DNA of 33,747 bases from an uncultured Pelagibacteraceae bacterium (GCA_902556265.1 CACDVM010000008.1:1-33747), one strand, 5' to 3'. Positions 6,898-14,160 are shown, numbered from the stretch's first letter. Notes: generated by a model not told the origin, from the sequence alone. Numbers and translations: made by a program.

Positions 6898-7344
6898 TTA
6901 ATTAAAGACTTTTATTTTATTGCCTACTTCAATACTTGAAGAGGATAAAATTTGACATCTTAAACCACCTCTTCTTAAAAATTCTTTAATTATGTTATCC
7001 TGATCCAACAATTCACATAAATGCCTGCATGGACGACATAAATCGATTCCTTCCAGCTCTACTCCACCAACAAGAAATTTTTTTCCTATAAGATCATTTA
7101 ATCTAATTCCTTTGGTAATAATATTTCTTCTAAAATCTATGTACGGAATGTTTAATCCATATTTAACATTATAATAATCAATATTTTCTGACTCTATAAG
7201 GGATAGTTGACTATAAGGATCATTGAATTCCTTAAAATGTCTATCACCTATTATCCCTTGATTAGCTAAAACCTCAATGGAATTTACTTCTCTTATTTTT
7301 TGATTATTATTATTTGTAATTCCTAATTTGTATACTTTTGACAT
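6898..7344 (-). CDS. MOSC-domain protein (single domain)
   Basis: A 148-residue protein with the core of the MOSC (molybdenum cofactor sulfurase C-terminal) domain: GDRH (residues 33-36), FRRNIIT, LIGKKFLVG and LEGIDLCRPCRHL, whose cysteines include the likely cofactor- or sulfur-binding residue. Single-domain MOSC proteins of the YiiM type are thought to handle sulfur or reduce N-hydroxylated compounds through a molybdenum cofactor. It is the last gene of the ehu operon, 8 bases after ehuA, but it is bracketed by 19-bp direct repeats, which suggests it was added secondarily. A second, two-domain MOSC protein lies at 10513-11298. Confidence 0.8.
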   Translation of the reverse strand: MSKVYKLGITNNNNQKIREVNSIEVLANQGIIGDRHFKEFNDPYSQLSLIESENIDYYNVKYGLNIPYIDFRRNIITKGIRLNDLIGKKFLVGGVELEGIDLCRPCRHLCELLDQDNIIKEFLRRGGLRCQILSSSSIEVGNKIKVFN

Positions 7345-7352
7345 TTACTTAA

Positions 7353-8144
7353 TCAATTTGCATCCAAAACTGCATGTAAGAATTGTTTAGTTCTTTCATT
7401 TTGCGGATTTCCAAATAATTGTTCAGGAGGTCCCTGCTCAAAAATTTTTCCCTCATTGAAAAAGCAAACTCTATCAGAAATCTCTCTAGCAAATCCCATT
7501 TGGTGAGTAACCATTATCATAGTTAAGCTATGTTCTTTATTAAGAGATCTAATAACACTTAAAACTTCTCCAACAACTTCTGGGTCTAACGCTGAGGTTA
7601 TTTCATCTAAAAGCATTACTTTAGGTCTCATAGCTAAAGCTCTTGCAATCGCTACCCTCTGTTGTTGTCCACCAGATAATCTACTTGGGTGTTGATCTTT
7701 TTTATCTGTTAGACCAACAAGTTCTAATAATTCTAAGGCTCTTTGCTCTGCCTCTTCTTTTTTCATACCTAAAACTTCAATTGGAGCTTCAATACAATTT
7801 TGTAAAGCTGTCATGTGTGGAAACAAATTAAATTGTTGAAACACCATACCTATTTTTGATCTTCTTTCTCTTAGATATTTTTCATTTGCTTCAACCAAAC
7901 TTCCATTTGAGTCCATATGTGTTAAAGTTTCTCCATCTAAATGGATTACTCCACTGTTTATCTTTTCTAAAGTCATTAAAACTCTCAATACTGTTGTTTT
8001 TCCGGATCCAGACGGACCTATAATTGAAAGCATTTCATTCTTTTTAATTTCTAGATTAAGTTTATCTAAAACAACTAAATCACCATATTTTTTAGTTACT
8101 TCATCAAACTTCACAATAATTTGATCTAAATTATTTTTTTCCAT
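7353..8144 (-). CDS. ehuA: EhuA-like ABC transporter ATP-binding protein
   Basis: A 263-residue polar amino-acid-type ABC ATPase. Visible motifs are Walker A GPSGSGKTT (residues 43-51), Q-loop FQQFN, signature LSGGQQQRVA, Walker B VMLLDEITSALD and H-loop VTHQ. It powers the importer formed by the two permeases upstream. The gene follows ehuD by 3 bases. The order substrate-binding protein, two permeases, ATPase, together with EhuC/EhuD-like permeases, points to the ectoine/hydroxyectoine branch rather than generic glutamine transport. The last six codons (AVLDAN) recur as a fossil beyond the MOSC gene. Confidence 0.82.
   Translation of the reverse strand: MEKNNLDQIIVKFDEVTKKYGDLVVLDKLNLEIKKNEMLSIIGPSGSGKTTVLRVLMTLEKINSGVIHLDGETLTHMDSNGSLVEANEKYLRERRSKIGMVFQQFNLFPHMTALQNCIEAPIEVLGMKKEEAEQRALELLELVGLTDKKDQHPSRLSGGQQQRVAIARALAMRPKVMLLDEITSALDPEVVGEVLSVIRSLNKEHSLTMIMVTHQMGFAREISDRVCFFNEGKIFEQGPPEQLFGNPQNERTKQFLHAVLDAN
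7355..7373 (-). repeat. Right 19-bp direct repeat, within the ehuA 3' end
   Basis: This is the partner of the repeat at 6869-6887, differing at two positions and lying in the intact ehuA coding end. The repeat pair flanks the MOSC gene with a period of 486 bases. Confidence 0.65.
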
Positions 8145-8147
8145 AAT

Positions 8148-8825
8148 CTATTTCTTCATTTTTCCTTGGGATATATTAACATCTCTTTCAAGTTTTCTAA
8201 CCCACATTGCTGCAGGAATTGACAGCGTCAAAAAGATGATACCCACTAAAGTATAAGGTTCTAAATACCTATAATTATAACCACCAACTGCTGTGGCTGC
8301 ATGGAATAATTCTGCAACACCAATTGTTGATAAAAGTGGTGTATCTTTAAATATTCCAACTAAATAGTTACCCATTCCAGGAATGGCTATAGGAAATGCC
8401 TGAGGAAGAACTATTCTTCTATATGTATAAATTGTTGAAAAATTTAAAGCTCTACAAGCCTCCCATTGTGTCTTTGAAACTCCTTCAAGTGCTCCACGAT
8501 ACACTTCTGACATATATGTTCCAAAGTGGAGACCAATAGTAATCATTCCACATACCCAGGCAGATAAAGTAATACCAAACTGTGGTAGAACGAAATATAC
8601 AAAAAATAATTGTATGAGTAGTGGAGTTGATCTTATAAACTCAACTATTTCCCTGTTAACCCAATTAAAAATTTTAGAGGGAGTTCTTTGTGCTAATAAA
8701 AAAAACAATCCAACAATCAAAGCAATTGCATAACCTACCCCAGCTGCAAGAATAGTATTAAGTGTTGCAATCGCCATTTGAGGCAATATTTCATAAGTAA
8801 AATCCCATCTCCAACCCATTTCCAT
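8148..8825 (-). CDS. ehuD: EhuD-like ABC transporter permease
   Basis: A 225-residue HisM/GlnP-type permease with about five membrane helices. The cytoplasmic EAA-type coupling loop is visible as SKTQWEACRALNFSTIYTYRR followed by IVLPQAFP. The N-terminal WRWDFTYEILPQ, the FKDTPLLS helix and the C-terminal YRYLEPYTLVG closely resemble the EhuD branch of ectoine/hydroxyectoine transporters. It pairs with the EhuC-like subunit to form the transmembrane channel. It is 3 bases from both flanking genes, so translation is likely coupled. An in-frame ATG two codons downstream (8819) is an alternative start. Confidence 0.78.
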   Translation of the reverse strand: MEMGWRWDFTYEILPQMAIATLNTILAAGVGYAIALIVGLFFLLAQRTPSKIFNWVNREIVEFIRSTPLLIQLFFVYFVLPQFGITLSAWVCGMITIGLHFGTYMSEVYRGALEGVSKTQWEACRALNFSTIYTYRRIVLPQAFPIAIPGMGNYLVGIFKDTPLLSTIGVAELFHAATAVGGYNYRYLEPYTLVGIIFLTLSIPAAMWVRKLERDVNISQGKMKK

Positions 8826-8828
8826 AAT

Positions 8829-9500
8829 TTAAGCTTTCTCCTTTCCAACTTTTCTGGCTGCCAAAACTTCTAACCATCTTAAAAATGGAACTAATGCAAA
8901 TCTAGCCATGATATAATAAATTATTAATGCTGTTCCAAAACATTGTGCTGATAACCACGTTATAGAGTTAATTTGTTTTGCTTCAAAAGTAAGATCAACT
9001 ACTGTAACCAATGCTACTAATGCGGTAGCTTTTAATAATTCTACAGTTAAATTTGCTGCAGGTGGTAATATTATTGGAAAAATTTGAGGAATAATAATTC
9101 TTTTAATTCTTTTTGCTGGAGTAAAATTTAATGAATAGGCTGCTTCCCATTGTCCCTTGGGCACTGCAAGTATTCCAGCTCTAACTATTTCGGCACCATA
9201 TGCCCCAAAATTCAGACCTAAAGCTACTACACCTGCGGTAAAAGCTTCTAATGATATTCCAAAAAATGGTAAAACATAGTATGCCCAAAATAATTGTACT
9301 AAAAGAGATGTGCCTCTAAAAAATTCTATATATACAGTAGCAGTGCCTTGTATAACTGGATTTTTAGAAAGCCTCATCAGGCCGAATATCATGGAAATAA
9401 TTACATAAAGAATCATTGAACAAACAAGTACTTTCACAGTAGTTACTGTTCCAAGTAAAAGAGTTATCCCATGTTCATTTAAAAATTCAAAATAAGTCAA
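8829..9500 (-). CDS. ehuC: EhuC-like ABC transporter permease
   Basis: A 223-residue inner-membrane permease of the polar amino-acid uptake class. It has the IEFFRGTSLLVQLFWAYYVLPFFGI segment (shortened here: FFRGTSLLVQLFW), the EAA loop PKGQWEAAYSLNFTP and IIIPQIFP. The ELLKATALVALV helix fits EhuC. It forms the channel with EhuD. A 70-base gap with an RNA hairpin separates it from ehuB, unlike the 3-base gaps downstream, which would allow the binding protein to be made in excess. Confidence 0.78.
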   Translation of the reverse strand: MTYFEFLNEHGITLLLGTVTTVKVLVCSMILYVIISMIFGLMRLSKNPVIQGTATVYIEFFRGTSLLVQLFWAYYVLPFFGISLEAFTAGVVALGLNFGAYGAEIVRAGILAVPKGQWEAAYSLNFTPAKRIKRIIIPQIFPIILPPAANLTVELLKATALVALVTVVDLTFEAKQINSITWLSAQCFGTALIIYYIMARFALVPFLRWLEVLAARKVGKEKA

Positions 9501-9521
9501 ATAAATACCTTTAAATTTTAA

Positions 9522-9551
9522 AAACCAGACAACAATTAAGTTGCCTGGTTT
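9522..9551 (-). terminator. Intercistronic hairpin between ehuB and ehuC
   Basis: An inverted repeat with arms AAACCAG-x-CAAC and GTTG-x-CTGGTTT around a six-base loop. In the minus-strand transcript the odd pair is G-U, so a continuous 12-bp stem forms; in the plus strand it would be an A-C mismatch. The strand bias fits an RNA element made with ehuB. The following bases are AU-rich but not a pure U run, so it more likely stabilises or partly attenuates the ehuB message than fully terminates it. Confidence 0.7.
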
Positions 9552-9570
9552 ATTTTAATAACTTATTAAA

Positions 9571-10416
9571 TTATTTAGTTGAGCAAGCCCAAGCAGTGCT
9601 CATGTCTGGTGGAGGAAGTTGAGCTTTATCATACCCATACTCTCCAGCTCTTTTCAACATAGTAGCTGGGTTAGCCATAACTTTAGCTAGAGCTGCATTA
9701 AATGCTTCTCTAAATTTGTCATCACCTTTTCTAAAACCAATACCTACAACGTTTAAAGTTTCTTTAGGCATTAATTTAGGATCGGTTACTTCAAATTTAC
9801 CATTAGTTTTTTTCTCATGCTCTTTTGCACCAAAGAATGTTTGAACAGCAACATCAGCTCTTCCAGCTTTCATTGCAGCTAAAATTCCAACTTCTCCTTC
9901 AACTAAAAGCATTTGACTGTCTGGTACACCATATTTTTTAGCAGCCTCAACTGTATTAAATCCAGTACCAGTTACTAATTTAGCTCCAGTTGAGATAACA
10001 TCAGCATAATTATTTATGTTTTTTGGGTTTCCTTTTGGTACTAGCATAGCATCGCCAAATACACCTATAGGATCTGAAAAGTCCATGTTTTCACATCTAC
10101 TTTTTAAAATATACATTCCACCAGTAATCATATCTGCACGGTCTGCATTTAATCCTGGAATTAATCCTGACCATTCAAAAACTTTTGTTTCATGTTCAGT
10201 GATACCCATTTCTTCTAGAACTGTTAATGCTATCATATTAACAAAGCCTAAAGCTTCACCACCATCTCCGGCGTAAGCCCACGGCACTGCCGTTCCAAAA
10301 CCTAATCTTAATTTGTGTCCATCTGCAAGTCTTTCAGTAAGAGTTTTCGCACTTACTGTAGAAATTGAAAAAAGAAGCACAAGTAAAACTGTTAATGATT
10401 TAAATATTTTACTCAT
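9571..10416 (-). CDS. ehuB: EhuB-like periplasmic solute-binding protein
   Basis: A 281-residue family-3 extracellular binding protein. The signal peptide is residues 1-23 (MSKIFKSL, hydrophobic core, VSA). Two-lobe landmarks include WSGLIPGLNADRADMITGG, SRCENMDFSDPI, GDAMLVPKGNP, AAMKAGRADVAV and FRKGDDKF, all alignable with Sinorhizobium EhuB. The aromatic positions that form the EhuB ligand cage are kept as Trp, Trp and Tyr, and the nearby arginine (SRC) is kept, but the cage glutamate seems replaced. It would deliver ectoine-like or other cationic osmolytes to EhuCD. The ATG at 10416 is chosen because a strong GGGGAG ribosome site precedes it; an upstream in-frame start would add 25 residues ahead of the signal peptide. 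Ligand identity is inferred. Confidence 0.8.
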   Translation of the reverse strand: MSKIFKSLTVLLVLLFSISTVSAKTLTERLADGHKLRLGFGTAVPWAYAGDGGEALGFVNMIALTVLEEMGITEHETKVFEWSGLIPGLNADRADMITGGMYILKSRCENMDFSDPIGVFGDAMLVPKGNPKNINNYADVISTGAKLVTGTGFNTVEAAKKYGVPDSQMLLVEGEVGILAAMKAGRADVAVQTFFGAKEHEKKTNGKFEVTDPKLMPKETLNVVGIGFRKGDDKFREAFNAALAKVMANPATMLKRAGEYGYDKAQLPPPDMSTAWACSTK

Positions 10417-10470
10417 TTTTTCTCCCCTGTTTATTAATAAAATAATAATTAAATCAAAAATGATTTGAAA

Positions 10471-10491
10471 AGTATAGTTGAAAAATTTCAA
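10471..10491 (-). promoter_or_regulatory. Candidate -10 element and palindrome upstream of ehuB
   Basis: On the minus strand TATACT (complement of 10471-10476) directly follows a perfect inverted repeat TTGAAA-TT-TTTCAA (10478-10491). The location, about 60 bases before the ehuB ATG, suits a promoter with an overlapping operator. No convincing -35 is visible. Confidence 0.35.
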
Positions 10492-10512
10492 TCTAGAGTT
10501 GATTATAAAATT

Positions 10513-11298
10513 CTATACAGAAATATTATCACCAATATTTATGAGTCCATCATCTAAAGCTGTCAGATAAACTCCCATATCAAAATGGTTATAATTTTTC
10601 TTTAAGGATTGAAGTAAGTTTAAACTATTATCATCAGTATTTGGTTTTAAATTGATTGCTACACATCTAGGAATATTTTTTTCTACTTTAAATGAAATAT
10701 TATTTATTTTGATAATTTTTCCAATCCAACTTCTCTCTTCCCACGCTTCAATTCCATCAACAAATATATTGCCTCTGAACCTCTGGGTCTCAATTTCTTG
10801 GTTAGTTTTATTTTTAAAATCCCTAATACTTTGATTGTTTATAAGAGATATCGAGTGAGTTAATTGAGTTTTATTTGAAATTGATGTATCAAAAAAAGGA
10901 ATGTCTTTATTTTTCATCAAAAATATAGGCTTTTGAAGAGAGCTTTCTAATTCCAAAATTTTGTTTGAAAGTAACTCGTGTTCATTAGTTTTACTTACAT
11001 CTATTGTCAAAATTTCATTATTCTTCTGAGTAAATGTTAATTTATTATCCTTTAATTTAAAATTATACTTATTTAACATAGGAGAGTTTTTGAGAGTCAA
11101 AATTTTATTCCATTTACCTCTTCTCTCATCAAGATTTTTTTCAAATAATTGTGCTTGATTTAATTCTAAGCCCTTCGAAAATGCAAAAACTCTATCTCCA
11201 ATTATTCCTATATTTTTTCTTATTTTACAATTACTAACAGTCTGAAATGATATTGATTTTACTGGACAGTAATTTATTGAAGAAATAGATACACTCAT
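10513..11298 (-). CDS. Two-domain MOSC protein (MOSC N-terminal barrel plus MOSC domain, YcbX-like)
   Basis: A 261-residue protein. Residues 1-100 form the MOSC_N beta-barrel (SSINYCPVKSIS, GIIGDRVFA, with KWNKILTLKNSP further on). Residues 125-261 form the MOSC domain, with QRFRGNIFVDGIEAWEERSW, then NIPRCVAINLKP, where the cysteine is the expected molybdenum ligand, and a GVYLTAL and IGDNISV ending. Bacterial YcbX and eukaryotic mARC of this architecture reduce N-hydroxylated compounds. The start lies only 17 bases from the start of the divergent PhyH-type gene. Its electron-donor partner is not obvious, though a 2Fe-2S ferredoxin and reductase are encoded 2 kb away. Confidence 0.82.
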   Translation of the reverse strand: MSVSISSINYCPVKSISFQTVSNCKIRKNIGIIGDRVFAFSKGLELNQAQLFEKNLDERRGKWNKILTLKNSPMLNKYNFKLKDNKLTFTQKNNEILTIDVSKTNEHELLSNKILELESSLQKPIFLMKNKDIPFFDTSISNKTQLTHSISLINNQSIRDFKNKTNQEIETQRFRGNIFVDGIEAWEERSWIGKIIKINNISFKVEKNIPRCVAINLKPNTDDNSLNLLQSLKKNYNHFDMGVYLTALDDGLINIGDNISV

Positions 11299-11303
11299 AT
11301 AAT
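11277..11303 (+). promoter_or_regulatory. Candidate promoter of the PhyH-type gene, inside the neighbour's start
   Basis: TATAAT at 11298-11303 is a perfect -10, with TTGAAG at 11277-11282 15 bases upstream. Transcription would begin only a few bases before the ATG at 11316, giving an almost leaderless mRNA. The -10 shares its first base with the start codon of the divergent MOSC gene. Confidence 0.42.
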
Positions 11304-11315
11304 CTTTTTAATAAT

Positions 11316-12143
11316 ATGTCTTATCTTTCCTCAAATCAACTCAAACAATATAAAGATGAGGGGTTTGTTTCTCCAATTAATATTTTCTCAAAAGAAAAAG
11401 CAAAAGAAATAAGAAATGAAATTGAGTTAATTGAAAAAAAAATTCCTGGTGAGTTAGAAAAATCAGGTAGATATAATGCTCATTTAATTTCACCTTTGTT
11501 AGATGAAGTTACACATAATTCAAAAATTTTAGATGCAGTTCAAAGTTTAATAGGTGAAAACATTCTTGTTTGTGGAACAACTTTATTCATTAAAAATCCA
11601 AATGAAAAAGGATTTGTTAGCTATCATCAAGATGCTAAATATATTGGCTTAGAGCCACATAATTGGGTAACTGCCTGGGTTGCTATAACTGACTCTAATG
11701 AAAAAAATGGGTGTATGAGAATGTGGTCAGGTTCACACAAAGATAATCTTAGAGATCATGATCAAAAATTTAATGAGGGTAATTTATTAACAAGGGGACA
11801 AACTGTTAAGAATGTACCGAAAGAGAAAACAACTCCTCTTATTTTAGAGGCAGGACAAATGTCACTTCATCACCCAACTGTAGTACATGGCTCAGATCTA
11901 AATAAAAGCAATGACAGAAGAATAGGCTTTGTAATTCAAAGCTATATCGGTACAAATGTTAAACAAATCCTAGGTAAAAATAGTGTTCAACTTGCTAGAG
12001 GATTTGATAAATTTAATTATCATGAAATAATTGGCAGACCTCAAAATTTACTTAATATAAATGATATAAAATTAAAAAAACAAGAAAATGAAAATCTTCA
12101 AAAAATTTTTTACAAAGGTTCAGATAAAAAAGGTAAATTTTAA
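11316..12143 (+). CDS. Phytanoyl-CoA dioxygenase (PhyH) family Fe(II)/2-oxoglutarate oxygenase
   Basis: A 275-residue PhyH-type protein. The iron triad is visible as HQD (YHQDAKYIG, about residue 105) and the distal HGS (PTVVHGSDLN, about residue 190), followed by RRIGF, where an arginine binds 2-oxoglutarate. The YHQDAKYIGL segment and the following WVAIT/MRMWSGSH pattern resemble the branch containing carrier-protein halogenases. The aspartate of HxD is intact here, which predicts hydroxylation rather than halogenation. The substrate is unknown. It is not EctD-like despite the nearby Ehu transporter. It ends directly against the convergent glutathione transferase stop. Confidence 0.83.
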   Translation: MSYLSSNQLKQYKDEGFVSPINIFSKEKAKEIRNEIELIEKKIPGELEKSGRYNAHLISPLLDEVTHNSKILDAVQSLIGENILVCGTTLFIKNPNEKGFVSYHQDAKYIGLEPHNWVTAWVAITDSNEKNGCMRMWSGSHKDNLRDHDQKFNEGNLLTRGQTVKNVPKEKTTPLILEAGQMSLHHPTVVHGSDLNKSNDRRIGFVIQSYIGTNVKQILGKNSVQLARGFDKFNYHEIIGRPQNLLNINDIKLKKQENENLQKIFYKGSDKKGKF

Positions 12144-12770
12144 TTAAAGTTTTGGAATCTCAGAGCCATTATTATAAAGGTCATAACCTTTGACAACAGC
12201 ATCACGACTTGCAATTTCTAAATACCATCTGGAAAGACTCTTAAAATTTTTAAGTCCAATATCATGCCATTCATGTCTAGCAATCCATGGCCACGTTGCA
12301 ATGTCAGCTATAGAGTATTTTTCTCCAGCAAGGTATTTTGATTTTTCTAAACGATTGTTTAGGTCTTGATAAATTTTTTTTGTAATCTTAAAATATCTTT
12401 CTTCACCAAATTCACTCTTGCCAGGATTATAATGATGAAATTGATGATGCTGACCTATCATAGGACCTACATATCCCATTTGTGCCATTAACCATTGATT
12501 TATTTTTAGTCGATCTTCTCTATTGTAAAACCTTCCACTCTTTTCTCCCAAATACATTAAGATAGCACCAGACTCAAAAATAGTTTCATTGGCATCATGA
12601 TCGATTATTACTGGTATCTTGCTGAATGGACTTATTTTTATGAATTCTGGTTTGAATTGTTCTCCGTTAGACAAATCTATCTTGGTAATTTTATATTTAT
12701 AATTAATTTCTTCAAGCATGATGCTAATTTTTTTACCATTAGGGGTATCAGCCGAAAATAACTCAATCAC
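12144..12770 (-). CDS. Glutathione S-transferase family protein (YfcG/YghU-like)
   Basis: A 208-residue GST. The N-terminal thioredoxin-fold domain has SADTPNGKKISIMLEE, whose TPNG is typical of nu-class disulfide-bond oxidoreductases YfcG/YghU. PFSKIPVIID contains the cis-proline, and IFESGAILMYL carries the glutathione-contact ES. The all-helical C-terminal domain includes GEKYSIADIATWPW. Such proteins reduce glutathione disulfides or protect against peroxides. Its ATG overlaps the end of the ferredoxin reductase gene by 8 bases, placing it last in the redox operon behind proteorhodopsin. Confidence 0.88.
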   Translation of the reverse strand: MIELFSADTPNGKKISIMLEEINYKYKITKIDLSNGEQFKPEFIKISPFSKIPVIIDHDANETIFESGAILMYLGEKSGRFYNREDRLKINQWLMAQMGYVGPMIGQHHQFHHYNPGKSEFGEERYFKITKKIYQDLNNRLEKSKYLAGEKYSIADIATWPWIARHEWHDIGLKNFKSLSRWYLEIASRDAVVKGYDLYNNGSEIPKL

Positions 12771-13782
12771 CTTTTATACCAAGACGACCCTTAATTGTTT
12801 TAGAAGCAGTTGTAAATTCAAATCTATATTTTTCGTTTGGTCTTGCGAGTTTAAAACATGCTCTTGCTGCCAAAGCACCTTCATGAAAACCTGATAAAAT
12901 AAGTTTTAATTTTCCTGGATAACTGCATATATCGCCAACTGCATAAATGCCTTTTTGATTTGTCTCAAATTTTTCAGTATCTACCTCAACAGTTTTTTTA
13001 TCAATATTTAAACCCCAATCTGCTATCGGACCAAGTTGCATAATTAATCCAAAAAAACCTAATGCATAATCTGTTTTAAGAGTTTTAGTTTCTTTATCAT
13101 CATTTTTTATATCTATACTTTCTAATTGTTTTTCACCTTTAATTGAATTCATTTGATATTTTGTATAAAGATTTATTTTTCCTTTTTTTGCAAGATCATG
13201 TACTTTATCAACGGTTGCCTGTGCGCCTCTAAAATCATCTCTTCTATGAACTAAATTTACTTTTGAGTTTTTTGATAACTCTACCGCCCAATCTAAAGCG
13301 CTATCACCACCACCAAATATTGTTACAGTTTTGCCTTGAAATATGCTCTTGTCTTTTATTGAATATAATACCGACTTATTCTCAAATTTTTCACATTCTT
13401 TAACGGGAAATTTTCTTGGTTCAAATGAACCCACGCCACCTGCAATAATTACATTCGGAGTTGAAAACGTTGTGCCATTATTTGTTTTAACAACCCAGTT
13501 ATCTTCCTCTCTTTTTACCTCATCTACTCTTTCATTTAAATGAAATTTAATCTTAAAAGGTTTTAATTGATTTATTAAATTATTGGTTAACTCCTCCCCG
13601 GTACACTCAGGTACAGCTGGAATATCATAAATTGGTTTGTCCGGGTAAAGTTCAATACATTGTCCTCCAATCTTATCTAAATTATCTACAATTTCACAAT
13701 CCAGACCAATTATTTTCAATTGATGTGCGGTAAACAAACCCGTAGGTCCTGCTCCAATAATTAATGCGTCTGTTTTATTCAT
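12763..13782 (-). CDS. Ferredoxin-NADP reductase, thioredoxin-reductase-like type
   Basis: A 339-residue two-dinucleotide-domain flavoprotein. The FAD site is GAGPTGLF (residues 10-17), followed by GGQCIELYPDKPIYDIP, characteristic of FNR2. The NADPH site is FGGGDSALDWA with VHRRDDFRGA, and the C-terminal FAD contact is YAVGDICSYPGKLKLI. The CxxC active site of true thioredoxin reductases is absent, which supports ferredoxin:NADP reductase (EC 1.18.1.2). It follows the ferredoxin gene by one base and overlaps the GST gene, so the three form one transcription unit. The ferredoxin is its likely partner. Confidence 0.9.
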   Translation of the reverse strand: MNKTDALIIGAGPTGLFTAHQLKIIGLDCEIVDNLDKIGGQCIELYPDKPIYDIPAVPECTGEELTNNLINQLKPFKIKFHLNERVDEVKREEDNWVVKTNNGTTFSTPNVIIAGGVGSFEPRKFPVKECEKFENKSVLYSIKDKSIFQGKTVTIFGGGDSALDWAVELSKNSKVNLVHRRDDFRGAQATVDKVHDLAKKGKINLYTKYQMNSIKGEKQLESIDIKNDDKETKTLKTDYALGFFGLIMQLGPIADWGLNIDKKTVEVDTEKFETNQKGIYAVGDICSYPGKLKLILSGFHEGALAARACFKLARPNEKYRFEFTTASKTIKGRLGIKGD

Positions 13783-13783
13783 C

Positions 13784-14104
13784 TTATCCCTGTTTTGATG
13801 GAATGTTTACTTTAAGACCATCCAGATCATCTGAAACTATTATTTGACAACTTAATCTACTATTTTTTTTTGGTTCAAAAGCCATATCTAACATGTCTTC
13901 TTCTCCATCTTCCTTAGCTGGGATCTTATCAAACCATTCATCATTAACATACACGTGACATGTCGCACATGCCATTCCTCCTCCGCAATCTGCATCTATA
14001 CCTGGAATATCATTCTGAACTGCGCCTTCCATTACAGTTAAGCCATTTTGAACTTCAACAGTATGAATTTGATTATCATGTGTGACGTAAGTTATTTTTG
14101 TCAT
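13784..14104 (-). CDS. 2Fe-2S ferredoxin, adrenodoxin type
   Basis: A 106-residue ferredoxin with the cluster ligands in [17 protein letters not shown] (Cys40, Cys46, Cys49) and SRLSCQI (Cys86), the C-x5-C-x2-C-x(n)-C pattern of adrenodoxin/FdxB-type proteins. The ATG at 14104 is preferred; a start at 14152 would add a hydrophobic stretch that is actually the downstream side of the rhodopsin terminator. It passes electrons between the adjacent reductase and an unseen acceptor. A TATAAT-like sequence at 14109-14114 sits too close to the start for a normal leader, so expression depends on terminator read-through or a leaderless message. Confidence 0.9.
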   Translation of the reverse strand: MTKITYVTHDNQIHTVEVQNGLTVMEGAVQNDIPGIDADCGGGMACATCHVYVNDEWFDKIPAKEDGEEDMLDMAFEPKKNSRLSCQIIVSDDLDGLKVNIPSKQG

Positions 14105-14123
14105 GAGTATTATATAGTTATTC

Positions 14124-14160
14124 AAAAAAATAGGGCAAGTATGTGAAAACATACTCGCCC
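14124..14160 (-). terminator. Rho-independent terminator after proteorhodopsin
   Basis: The arms GGGC-x-AGTATGT and ACATACT-x-GCCC (14133-14160) close a four-base loop. In minus-strand RNA the odd pair is G-U, giving a 12-bp stem, and it is followed by UAUUUUUUU. The hairpin starts 25 bases after the proteorhodopsin stop and ends 28 bases before the ferredoxin ATG. Confidence 0.88.

Noticed and set aside
11316..12143. Ectoine hydroxylase EctD for the PhyH gene next to the Ehu operon
   Set aside because: EctD signature segments are not recognisable, and the sequence is closer to the general PhyH/halogenase branch.
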